Origin: CAVZBT01 sp963773605
GTDB lineage: Bacteria > Acidobacteriota > UBA6911
Direction of reading: 5' to 3'
Length of the DNA stretch: 64,000 bases
Assembly: GCA_963773605.1 (NCBI GenBank)
Contig: CAVZBT010000005.1
Coordinates: forward strand, 682,001 to 746,000
This document shows positions 10,267 through 18,518 of this stretch, piece after piece. Both the position numbers and the translations under genes were made by a program. Position 1 is the stretch's first letter; each line of letters begins with the position of its first letter. The notes below the pieces were generated by a model that did no database searches, was not told where the DNA came from, and was given only the letters and a program-made list of their open reading frames with translations.

Positions 10267-11963
10267 TCAGCTCTCCGGCAACCCCGCCGCGACCATCAAC
10301 TGCATGATCCGTTCGGACGCATCGAGATAAGCCGGGCTGGAATTCTTCTGCGGCGGCGGGACGTTGCGATAGGTCGAGCCGGGGCGCAATTCGCGCGCCT
10401 TTTCCATTGCCTCTCTGGCTTCGCTCGGTCTTGCCCAGTTGCTGATAGGCCGCCGCCAGCAGCATATGCGTGCGTCCGCTGGCGGAGGTGATCGCGATCG
10501 ACTTCTGCAGCCACGGCACGGCGTCTTCGGCACGGCCCATCAGCATGTTGGCCCAGCCCGCGCCGATCATCCATGTCCAGCGCGACACCTGCGGGGTGTC
10601 GAACCGGTCCGCCTGCTTGAACGTCGCCAGCGCGTCCTCGAAGCGCCCGGTTCGGATCTGGGCAAGGCCGACATGAAACAGCGCGATGCCGTTCCACGGA
10701 TCGAAGCTCAGGGCTCGCGCGCATGCCACGAGACTCGCGCGGAACTGGTTGGTGGCGTTGAGGAAGCGGCAATAGGCCTCGTGCGCCGGAATATGACTTG
10801 GGTTTTGCGCGCAGCGTCTGCTGCAGCAGCGCCTCGGCCTTGGTCTCCGCCGCCTCGCGCTCGGCCGCGCTCAGCCAGACCATCTGCACGCCGCGCATCA
10901 GCAGCGCGGCCAGCGCGACCTGAACCTCGACATTGTCAGGGTCTTCGGCGAGCGCTTTCTCCAGCATGGCCTGCGCCGCCTGAAAACGCTCCGGCGAGGT
11001 CTGGTTGATATGGGCGGTGGCCTGTTCGATCACGACCTTGTTCTTCGCGGATCGCGTGTCGGCATTCAGCAGTTCGTTGATGCGCAGCGCCAGTGCGTGA
11101 CCGACGCCCGCCGCGAGCCGGGACTGCTGCATCTGCAGGTCCGTGTCCGCCGGGTTGACCTGATATGACGCGGTCCACGTCGACCTCGCCGGTTGCCGTG
11201 TCTGGTCATGCGCGTCCGTATCGTCCAGGCCTGCTCGCTCTTCTGCAGTTCGCCCTTCACCACGAAGTCGGCCTTCGGTGCGCCCGTTTCCGGAGCCAGC
11301 ACGCGGATGTTTTCGATCTTCGCCAGCCCGTCGGTGAGACGCCCGCTTACATCGGCCGCCATCTGGGCGACGAGCGGATCGTTGCTCGCGTCCGCGATCG
11401 GCATCACGGCGACGGTCGCGGGCCCGCGCGCAAAGATCAGGCCGGGGCGCAACATCCACACGGCGATCGCCGTGCCCAGAATGGCGAGCCCCGCGACCGA
11501 AGCGAAGGCGCGCCGCGACGCCGGCTGAAGTCGAAAAAGCGTTTCGCGGGTTCAACGGCCGTCTCGGTTGCCGCCTTCGTGCCCGATGCGGCGGGCACAG
11601 GCCCGCTGACGGGCGTAATTTCCGGCGCGGCCGGGACGGCGACCTCGGTCGACCTCGGCCTGGAACAGATAGCCGCGTCCGGAAATGACCCGGACCACCT
11701 GGCGCTTGTCGTCGCCGAGCGCGGTGCGGATTTCGCGGATGCACTGGAACAGGCTGTCCTCGCCGACATGGACGTTCGGCCAGACGGCTTCCATCAACTG
11801 CTGCTTGCTCAGGACGCGGCCGGCATTGCCGGCGAGCAGCCGCAGTATCTCCAGGGTCTTGGGCCGGAGCTTGATCGATCTCGCCATCGGGCCGGCGCAG
11901 CTCGGCGCGCTCCGAATCGAGCTCAAAACCAGAAAAGCGCAGCACGTCCCCTCCCGCCGGCAA
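10267..11963 (-). CDS. CadC-like regulator: winged-helix DNA-binding domain, one membrane helix, TPR domain
   Basis: The protein starts at ATG 11963 (MPAGGDVLRFSGFELDSERA) with an OmpR/PhoB-type winged helix: LRPKTLEILRLLAGNAGRVL, SKQQLMEAVWPNVHVGEDSL, and VVRVISGRGYLF. A Pro/Ala linker follows, then a transmembrane helix (FASVAGLAILGTAIAVWMLR). Next is a periplasmic segment of the adenylate-cyclase-like CadC type (ATVAVMPIADASNDPLVAQM), and finally TPR repeats such as IALFHVGLAQIRTGRFEDAL. The C-terminus is IMQLMVAAGLPES. The frame is broken at about 11880, 11650, 11530, 11165, 10795 and 10433, but the domain order is collinear over about 560 residues. It is a membrane-anchored transcription factor of unknown signal, with no obvious target next door. 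Confidence 0.8.
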
Positions 11964-12152
11964 CTGTCCCTATTTAGCCCCCGGATCGACCTCAAAAATG
12001 TGCCCAAACCCACAGGCGCGCCGAATATCAGAAAAATTTCAGAATGTCTCGGGTGCAATCTCAGGACGCTCCGGACGCGAAATGACAGGAAGGGGGAGTT
12101 GAACGGGAGCGTGCCGAATGGGGACTGTGATGCCGGGCAGGCGCCGCGGACC

Positions 12153-12242
12153 TCTGGGGCTAGGGCGCCACCTTCGAGGGCGAGTTCTCCAACGTCACCC
12201 GCAGCTACGCAGGCAAGGAGTTTCGTGCGCCATGTGTGGTGA
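12153..12242 (+). pseudogene. Possible remnant of an autotransporter beta-barrel C-terminus
   Basis: Bases 12153-12242 read GATFEGEFSNVTRSYAGK and, after a one-base shift, FVRHVW followed by TGA. This resembles the final strand of autotransporter-like outer-membrane barrels (EGEFS..T.SYAGKG..RY.W stop), including the terminal aromatic residue. Nothing upstream extends the barrel. If real, it is a decayed tail of about 30 codons. It rests on motif recall only. Confidence 0.35.
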
Positions 12243-12267
12243 ATTTCACAATCGGACCGGTATCTGC

Positions 12268-12519
12268 ATGCTAAAATCAATTCGCCCCGCCCACGACCAG
12301 GCCTTTGAAGAAGCCGATCAGCCCGCAGAGCAAGGATCGAACAGCATGGACGATGTCCTGAACCTCGCCCAGGTCAAGGCTGAACTGTCCTATCTCAATC
12401 GTCTGGACGAAAGACGCGAGACCAATGTGGCGAGTTTGAAGCGCCTGAAGGAAGCCCGTGACGCTCTGCTTGGCAAGGGAAGCGAAGTCGCGGGGGTCTC
12501 AACCTCACGAAGATTCTAG
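12268..12519 (+). CDS. Small hypothetical protein, probably coiled-coil
   Basis: 83 residues from ATG 12268 (MLKSIRPAHDQAFEEADQPA). The C-terminal half is charged and heptad-like (VKAELSYLNRLDERRETNVA, then SLKRLKEARDALLGKG), suggesting a short coiled coil. A second in-frame ATG (MDDVLNLAQVK) at 12346 could be the real start, giving a 57-residue protein. The last residues (VAGVSTSRRF) may lie past a frameshift. No family recognised. Confidence 0.45.
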   Translation: MLKSIRPAHDQAFEEADQPAEQGSNSMDDVLNLAQVKAELSYLNRLDERRETNVASLKRLKEARDALLGKGSEVAGVSTSRRF

Positions 12520-12572
12520 GGCAGGCGAAAACCACGCCTGCGGACAACGGCGGGCGGTGGTGATGCATTCCG

Positions 12573-12653
12573 CGTCATTGCGAGCGCAGCGAAGCAATCG
12601 CACCTCTCCGACTTGCCGGCGCCGTGGATTGCTTCGCTGCGCTCGCAATGACG
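12573..12653. repeat. Dispersed palindromic element (two inverted arms of about 28 bp)
   Basis: The arm CGTCATTGCGAGCGCAGCGA at 12573 is followed by AGCAATCG, and its inverted copy ends GCTGCGCTCGCAATGACG at 12653, with a 25-base loop. This is the common intergenic GTCATTGCGAGCGCAGCGAA palindrome of Bradyrhizobium-type genomes. It lies between a small plus-strand gene and the convergent end of the amidase and can fold into a strong hairpin in either transcript. A half copy occurs at 25791-25818. Confidence 0.85.
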
Positions 12654-12670
12654 GTTGAGATCGCCGCCGT

Positions 12671-14151
12671 TCACTCCTTCGTCACATGCACGCCGGGCCT
12701 CTCGCCCGCATTCCACTTGCCGTCGATCGCCCGCTCGATCTGCGCCGCCAGTTGCAGCAGCAGCCCGTCATTGGCCTGCTTTGCCGATCGCCTGAATGCC
12801 GAGCGGCAAGCCGTTCTCGTGGTGCGCCAGCGGCAGCGAGATCGCGGGAATGCCGCAGAGATTGGCGAGCGGCGTGAAGGCAAAGTTGCGCCAGAGATTG
12901 CCGAACCAGTCCAGCACCGATCGGATTGTCCGCTGATCGTCAGGTATTCCGTGGTGCCGACCTTCGGCGTCGGCAGCGCGGTGATCGGCGTCAGGATGAT
13001 GTCCCATTCCTCGAAGAACGCGCCGAAGCCGCGTGACGTCGTGTTGAAGACCGCCTGCATGCGCGCCCGCTCGGCAAAGGTCGTGTGCCGGCCTGCTCCC
13101 AGATCCGGATGTTGACCGGCTCGACCAGATCTGCCGGCGGCCTGTCCAGCCCGCGCGCCGCGAGCATGTTGCCGATCACGACGGCAAAATTGCTGATGTA
13201 GCAGGTGGTCTGCGGCGTCAAAGGCGGCGCGATAGTCGATCGCGGGCAACGCGTAGTCGACGTGATGGCCGAGGCCTTCGAGGAATCGTCCGACCTTTCG
13301 AGCTCGGCTGCGATCTGCGGCGTCGCCCGATAGTCGCCCCATTGGTGCGACAGCGCGATTTTGAGCGGTCCCGGATCGCGCTTGATCATTCGCGTGTAGG
13401 GCTCCGGCGAGGTCCAGAACGGCATGAATTCGCCGGGCGCCGGACCGCGGCAGGCGTCGACGAAGGCCGCGGTATCGCGCACCGAGCGCGACTGGCAGCC
13501 CTGGATCGATACCAGCCCGGTCAGGTCGGACAGGTGCGGCGCCAGCGAGAACACGCCGCGCGAGACCTTGAGCCCGATATTGCCGTTGACGCCCGGCCGG
13601 AATGCGGATCGAGCCGCCGCCGTCGGTGGCATGCGCGATCGGGACGGCGCCCGCCGCGACCATCGCGGCGCTGCCGGCCGACGAGCCGCAGGTGGTGTAG
13701 TCGGTGTTCCAGGGGTTGCGCGTGACGTAGACGGCGGGATTGTCCGCCGAGCTGCAGACTCCGAATTCCGGCGTGGTCGTCCGGCCGATCAGGTTGAGTC
13801 CGGCCTCGCGCATCTTCGCTGTCAGGAACGTATCGGCGGTGGCGCGATTGCCGCGCATCAGCAGCGAGCCCATTTCCTGCAGGCGGCCCTTCATCGTCGG
13901 GCCGAGATCCTTCATCAGGAACGGCAGGCCGGCAAAGGGCCCGTCGAGATTGGTGCCGTCCTTGCCGGGATCGGCGATCGCGTCCTCGAAGACTTCGACC
14001 ACGCCCGACAGCGCCGGATCGACCTTGGCGATGCCGGCGGCCGCCTGCGCTGGCCAGTTCCGCGGCCGTCAGTTCGCCCTTCGCGACGCGCGCGGCCAGC
14101 GCCACGCCGTCGTGGTGCAGCCCATTCGTCCCAGCTCATCGGCAAGTTCAT
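12671..14151 (-). CDS. Amidase (amidase-signature family)
   Basis: Hydrolase of the amidase-signature superfamily (Ser-cisSer-Lys triad), cleaving an unknown amide. Starts MNLPMSWDEWAA at ATG 14151. The catalytic Lys lies in GLPFLMKDLGPTMKGRLQEM; the Gly/Ser-rich core is YTTCGSSAGSAAMVAAGAVP followed by IAHATDGGGSIRIPAG, with the cis-Ser in GSSAGS and the nucleophile Ser in GGGSIRIP. The C-terminus reads NDGLLLQLAAQIERAIDGKW. Breaks at about 14100, 13605, 13290, 13095 and 12790 interrupt a protein of about 490 residues, the expected length. GatA has the same fold, but no gatB or gatC is near, so a stand-alone amidase is more likely. Confidence 0.85.
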
Positions 14152-14278
14152 GCAATCGGTCCCTCCGAAAATAGTTCGGACCTTAAAACATGATCGGGGA
14201 GGAGGCGGAACTGCTTTTTCGCCGGGCCGCAGGCCGGTTCATCGTGACGTCAGTGACGGCCGCTGAGCGGCAGCGTCT

Positions 14279-14557
14279 TCAGGAACGGAAATCGATGCCG
14301 CGCACGATGATGCCGGGGGGAGTGCCTTCGAACTCCCGCGCCTGGAATTTGCGGGACGCGCACGCCTCGATCCGGTCCCGCAATCGCGAGAACTGTTCCT
14401 CGCGCCGGTCGGCCGGCGTCCGCGGCACGTGTTCCAGTTCATCCATCGCCGCAGCGCTGACGGCGCAGGGCACTTCCCTGCCGTCGTCCATCATGGAAAA
14501 CAGCAGGACCATCCGGTCGTCGTCATAGCCCCGGATGTTGCCGCGCGCGAACGTCAT
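14279..14557 (-). CDS. DUF1488-like small protein
   Basis: Intact 92-residue protein: MTFARGNIRGYDDDRMVLLF, then SMMDDGREVPCAVSAAAMDE. The beta-rich first half with V.F.M.DG..V.C.VS..A. resembles DUF1488 proteins; the second half is helical and basic. The family has no known biochemical role. It is the first of several small minus-strand genes between the amidase and the transglutaminase. Confidence 0.6.
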   Translation of the reverse strand: MTFARGNIRGYDDDRMVLLFSMMDDGREVPCAVSAAAMDELEHVPRTPADRREEQFSRLRDRIEACASRKFQAREFEGTPPGIIVRGIDFRS

Positions 14558-14596
14558 CAGGCATTTCTCCCGGAGCGAAACGATCCTCTCATCCGG

Positions 14597-14749
14597 CTAC
14601 TCTCTTTTTGCGACCGGCGGCGGATTGATTTCAGCGATCCTGCGCAGGCAATCGGCTTCGGAAGAATGCGGCCCCGAGACGAAGGTTCCGCTGACCTTGG
14701 TCGAGTACCAGCCGGACTCCACACCGAGACGAAGCAATTCTTCCGTCAT
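14597..14749 (-). CDS. Very small hypothetical protein (50 aa)
   Basis: ATG at 14747-14749, TAG at 14597-14599. The protein begins MTEELLRLGVESGWYSTKVS, continues GTFVSGPHSSEADCLRRIAE and ends INPPPVAKRE. It is mixed and non-repetitive, as expected of a real short protein, though no family is known to me. A conserved-looking core (GWYSTKVSG.FVSGPH) suggests a small folded domain. Support is coding-like composition only. Confidence 0.5.
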   Translation of the reverse strand: MTEELLRLGVESGWYSTKVSGTFVSGPHSSEADCLRRIAEINPPPVAKRE

Positions 14750-14860
14750 GACGTGACGTGGCGAGAGATTTTGCATCAGGTGCTTTCGGTTTACGCCGTT
14801 CGATCCTGGTCGGAACGGCTGGATGAAGTGTGCAGTTGTTCCGGCCGAACATCGGCTTGT

Positions 14861-15161
14861 TCAGGTCTCTTCCCCGGAGAGCCGGGTAAGGTCCGCAAGC
14901 ACCGCCGCGACCGAGGTCGCGGTGATGGGTGTCGGTCGGCGGCAGACCGGCCGAATACAGATTGAGCACGTAACGCGCCTTGGCCACCGCCTCGGGCCAC
15001 GAGGTGGCCGGCGCGGCAAGGATCTCGATTTCGACGACGCCCTGCTTGTCGCGCAGCAGCTTCGCGTTGGCCTCGACATCGGCAATCACACGACGGATAT
15101 CGGTGGCCTTCTGCGCCGCCATGCCGCGATGCTTGTCGAGCTCGATCGGGATCTCACTCAC
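14861..15161 (-). CDS. Small hypothetical protein, coupled to the upstream gene
   Basis: GTG start at 15159-15161 (VSEIPIELDKHRGMAAQKAT). The helical core DIRRVIADVEANAKLLRDKQ is followed by VVEIEILAAPATSWPEAVAK and YVLNLYSAGLPPTDTHHRDL; after a frameshift near 14925 it ends VAAVLADLTRLSGEET, about 98 residues. The GTG overlaps the stop of the preceding gene, so the two are probably translationally coupled. No function recognised. Confidence 0.55.
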
Positions 15162-15425
15162 GCGGCGCGCTCGCGTCGATGCGTTGCGCGTCGGACAGAT
15201 CGATCGAACTGATCGAGATCATTTCCATCGCGGAACGTTGCGGCGGCGCACGCCGGGCACCATGATCATGGTGGCGACACGCCGAAAGCACGGAAACGAA
15301 AGGCCCTCGATCATCTCCTCGTCGGTGACGACTTCGTAAGCCCCCGGCGCGAGCTGCCGGTCGATACCCTTGATGCGGAACGGATGCCTGAAATGAACCG
15401 TTTCCCGTCGCGAGCGCGTGGTCAT
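15154..15425 (-). CDS. Small hypothetical protein (about 90 aa)
   Basis: ATG at 15423-15425: MTTRSRRETVHFRHPFRIKG, then IDRQLAPGAYEVVTDEEMIE and GLSFPCFRRVATMIMVPG. After a break near 15245 it ends AMEMISISSIDLSDAQRIDA. The first half looks like a compact beta-strand domain (FRIKGIDR.L.PG.YEV.TDEE.IEG). The stop overlaps the next gene's GTG. This looks like a conserved rhizobial small-protein family of unknown function. Confidence 0.55.
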
Positions 15426-15620
15426 GCCAGCAGCCGCGCGTATCTGCGCGCGAAGACATCGATGTTTTCGGACATCGTGCGCACCGTGCGCGCTTTTGCG
15501 GCAATTAGCTATCGTTTTCTCGCCGCATGCGTCGCATTTGATCGAATAAGGCAGCCAGCGCCTTGTATTCGCTGGTTTCGTAGCCATTTCGAGCACTTAG
15601 CAGCCGGAAAGGCATTTCGA

Positions 15621-16428
15621 ATGAAGATTCGCGTCGGATTCGAAATGCTCTACGATTTTCCGCAGCCGACGCCGATGATCATGGTGCTGGGCACACACTT
15701 CACGCGCGCGTCCGACGTCATCGTGCCGGACTTCCTCACCACCGACCCTGTCGTCGGATCACGCCCTATCGCGACATGTTCGGCAACTGGTGCAGCCGCA
15801 TGGTTGCGCCGGCCGGCCGCATGCGCCTTGCGGCCGACGGCGTGGTTCGCGACAGCGGGCTGCCCGATCCGGTGTGTTGCTTCCGCCGTTCAGCATGCGG
15901 TCGAGGATCTGCCGGCGGATACGCTGGTCTATCTGCTCGGCAGCCGCTATTGCGAGACCGACCGGCTTTCGGACATCGCCTGGCAAGCTGTTCGAGAAGA
16001 CGCCGCCGGGCTGGGCGCGGGTCCAGGCGATCTGCGATTTCGTGCATCGTCACATCGCCTTCGGATATGAGCACGCCCGCGCCACCAAGACGGCGTGGGA
16101 GGCTTACAAGGAAGGCAAGGGCGTCTGCCGCGACTATGCCCATCTGGCCATCGCGTTCTGCCGCTGCATGAACATTCCGGCGCGCTATTGCACCGGCTAT
16201 CTCAGCGACATCGGCACGCCGAAGCCCTGGGCCGCGGGCGATTTCGCCGGCTGGTTCGAGGCCTATATCGGCGGGCACTGGCACACCTTCGATCCGCGCA
16301 ACAACGTGCCGCGGATCGGCCGCATCCTGATCGCGCAGGGCCGCGATGCCTCCGATGTGCCGATCACCCAGACGTTCGGGCCGAACACGCTGGTCAGCTT
16401 CAAGGTCTGGACCGACGAGATCGCGTGA
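15621..16428 (+). CDS. Transglutaminase-like family protein
   Basis: About 268 residues from ATG 15621 (MKIRVGFEMLYDFPQPTPMI). The first part is the N-terminal beta domain of bacterial transglutaminase-like proteins; the catalytic core contains VQAICDFVHRHIAFGYEHAR, the catalytic Cys in KEGKGVCRDYAHLAIAFCRC, and the His/Asp pair in GGHWHTFDPRNNVPRIGRIL. A complete Cys-His-Asp triad is therefore present. Breaks at about 15757, 15880 and 15985 are compensated by collinear homology. Proteins of this type are peptidases or amide hydrolases rather than true cross-linkers. No signal peptide, so it is probably cytoplasmic. Confidence 0.85.
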
Positions 16429-16492
16429 CGGCGGAATCGTCCCGCGTCGACCTGCTTGATTTGAAACCGCGAACAACCGCGAAGGAACTCGG

Positions 16493-16742
16493 ATGAAAAC
16501 GACTCTCGCCGTGCTGGCCCTGTGCGTGTGTGCGACGGGCGCTCTTGCCGCGGTGCCTGAGTGCCGCGTGATCGAAAACGCCAATGCGCGGCTGTCGTGC
16601 TACGATGCCGTGTACCCTCCGAAAATCGGAAAAGTCCGCAGTCTCCGAAACAGACCCGTCGCGAGCCGCCTACAAGGATCCTTTCAGCACAGAAGACGCC
16701 AGGACCAGTGCCAAGCTGAAGAATATCTGCCGCGGCTGCTGA
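16493..16742 (+). CDS. Small exported Cys-containing hypothetical protein
   Basis: Begins MKTTLAVLALCVCATGALAA, a clear Sec signal peptide with cleavage likely after ALA. The mature part has four cysteines (PECRVIE, LSCYDAVYPP and the C-terminal NICRGC). After an extra base near 16622 the frame reads KSEKSAVSETDPSRAAYKDP, then FSTEDARTSAKLKNICRGC and TGA at 16740-16742. Length is about 82 residues. Likely periplasmic; function unknown. Confidence 0.6.
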
Positions 16743-16809
16743 GATGGCGGCGCCCGGCCGGTGGGAGTCTTTCTCCGCCCGGACGACAACGGCGCGACAG
16801 CCGGTTGTG

Positions 16810-17037
16810 CTAGCTCAGCAAGGTGCGCACCTTCATGGCGGCATCGTAGACCTGGACCTGAAGCATCGGATAGGCGGTCTTCAGCTTTCGGCCGGAGACT
16901 TCGGCAGCCTCGGCCGTGTCGAACTCCGACTTGAAATGGCCGTCGACAATCGTCGCGAACCCTTCGGTCGGAGGCCTGTCGGCCCGCACCGCCTTCTTCG
17001 GCTCCGGCTCTTCAATGGAAAGCAGGGGTTTCCTCAT
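16810..17037 (-). CDS. Small hypothetical protein (75 aa)
   Basis: MRKPLLSIEEPEPKKAVRAD, then RPPTEGFATIVDGHFKSEFD and YPMLQVQVYDAAMKVRTLLS. Two in-frame ATGs exist (17043 and 17037); AAAGGA ends right against the first and six bases before the second, so 17037 is the better start. Intact. The compact alpha/beta look is typical of small stress-type proteins of this group. No family recognised. Confidence 0.6.
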   Translation of the reverse strand: MRKPLLSIEEPEPKKAVRADRPPTEGFATIVDGHFKSEFDTAEAAEVSGRKLKTAYPMLQVQVYDAAMKVRTLLS

Positions 17038-17140
17038 CGTCATTCCTTTCGCGTTCACCGCGATTATTCGATCTGCGTGGAAGCTGGTTTCAAAAGCCGC
17101 GGCTGGCGCATCGTGGCGCGCGTCCTCCGTCACTGCGGAG

Positions 17141-17248
17141 TTACCACCGGACAATGACTGCTGCAGCGATCAGGAGACCAAGAACAACCGGCGCCAGGAT
17201 CGGAGGTGCGAGCCACTCTCGCAGATTGAACGGTTGGCTGGTGGATAC
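17141..17248 (-). CDS. Possible very small membrane protein, start unclear
   Basis: Minus-strand frame VSTSQPFNLREWLAPPILAP followed by VVLGLLIAAAVIVRW and a stop at 17141-17143. The hydrophobic stretch is a good single membrane helix with a Trp at the end. No ATG, GTG or TTG is well placed at the 5' end, and GTA stands where a start would fit, so the real start may be lost to sequence error. The rest of the 17038-17579 gap shows nothing else. Confidence 0.35.
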   Translation of the reverse strand, partial: VSTSQPFNLREWLAPPILAPVVLGLLIAAAVIVRW

Positions 17249-17579
17249 AACCGCCGTCGTGTGGCGGGAGCAGAATTCTCAGTCACCGATAGCAGCCAAT
17301 GAAGTGCGGTGATGCGCACAGCAGACGCTCTTTTGGTCACGATGTCGAGGGAAATCCCCAAAGCGAAGGCAAGGGTCAGCGTCATGCCGCATCTGATCCG
17401 ATCGCGATAGCAACGTGATGGTTGCTATTGGGTGCGGCAGTATCCATATGAGCAACAGCGTGCCCGGTTTCGCAACAAGGCGTGTCCGGCAGACGCGACG
17501 CTTAGCCACACAATATTCATGGACGATATCGACCAACGGCATGTCGCTTCGGCGTGCGCGTCACGGGTCAGGAGATCCT

Positions 17580-18518
17580 ATGCCCATCGAACACGCCTCC
17601 GTGCGGGCCATGCACAAGCCCTGGGGCGTCAGCGATCTCCAGCCATGGAGCAGCATCGACGGTGCCGGGGATGCCGTAGGAGAGCTCTGGTTCGAGCGCG
17701 CCGACAAAAATGCTCCGACTCCCTGCCTTGCTGCTCAAGCTGCTGTTCACCAGCGCGCCGTTGTCGATCCAGGTCCATCCGGACGATACGTTTGCGCGCG
17801 CGATGGGGATGCCGAACGGCAAGAGCGAAGCATGGTACATCATCTCGGCGGAACCGGACGCGCAGATCGGCGTCGGTCTGAACCGACGGGTCACGCCACA
17901 GGAATTGCGCGCGTCGATCACGAATGGTTCGATCGTTGATCTGGTTCAATGGCGCCCGGTTGCGAAAGGCGATGTCATCTTCATTCCGGCCGGCACCATC
18001 CACGCGCTCGGCGCCGGCATCGTGCTCGCCGAGATTCAGCAGCGCAGCGACACGACATTCCGCCTGTTCGACTACGGCCGAGACGCGTGAACTGCACATC
18101 GACAATGGCGTGGCCGTTGCCAACGTCTGGCCGCTTCGGCCGCCACGTGATCCCGTCAGCCTCACTCTCGAGCGGACGGTTCTGGTCGCGAGCCAGCATT
18201 TCGTGCTCGAGCGGCTTGAGCTGCCCGCGGGTTCAAGCTGGGCGCTGCTCGCCGATTCGGAAACCTGGGTTCTCGCTCTCGACGGCCATGCGGCGATCGG
18301 ATTGGCCGCGCTATCCATCGGGCAGGCGATCTTCGTCGGCGGCGGTCGCGCCAGCATCGAAGTCGGCGCCAACGGGTTGACCGCCCTGATCGCGTATCCC
18401 GCAAGCGGTCCGATCGGCTCCCTTTTGCACAGGCTTTCCGGGCAATCGACCAAACCTGTTCAGCCCGTTGCTGCCGACGCTGGCGAAACTCGCCGGCCTG
18501 GCCGAGGCGCACACATGA
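17580..18518 (+). CDS. manA: Mannose-6-phosphate isomerase, type I (ManA-like)
   Basis: Zinc enzyme interconverting mannose-6-phosphate and fructose-6-phosphate. Starts MPIEHASVRAMHKPWGVSDL (ATG 17580). Metal ligands are visible: Gln and His in SIQVHPDDTFARAMGMPNGK, Glu in KSEAWYII, and His in IPAGTIHALGAGIVLAEIQQ. The C-terminal cupin half is shorter than in enteric ManA, giving about 310 residues, like the short bacterial form. Extra bases near 17724, 18086 and 18450 break the frame; the final segment LLPTLAKLAGLAEAHT ends in TGA 18516-18518, overlapping the ATG of the next gene. The coupling places mannose-phosphate supply directly with the following glycosyltransferase. Confidence 0.85.

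Noticed and set aside
17170..17385. 71-codon minus-strand frame starting MTLTLAFALGISLDIV
   Set aside because: Only its N-terminal stretch is hydrophobic; the rest is Arg/Ser-rich without pattern, and no ribosome-binding site is seen. The overlapping 17141-17248 frame is more protein-like.
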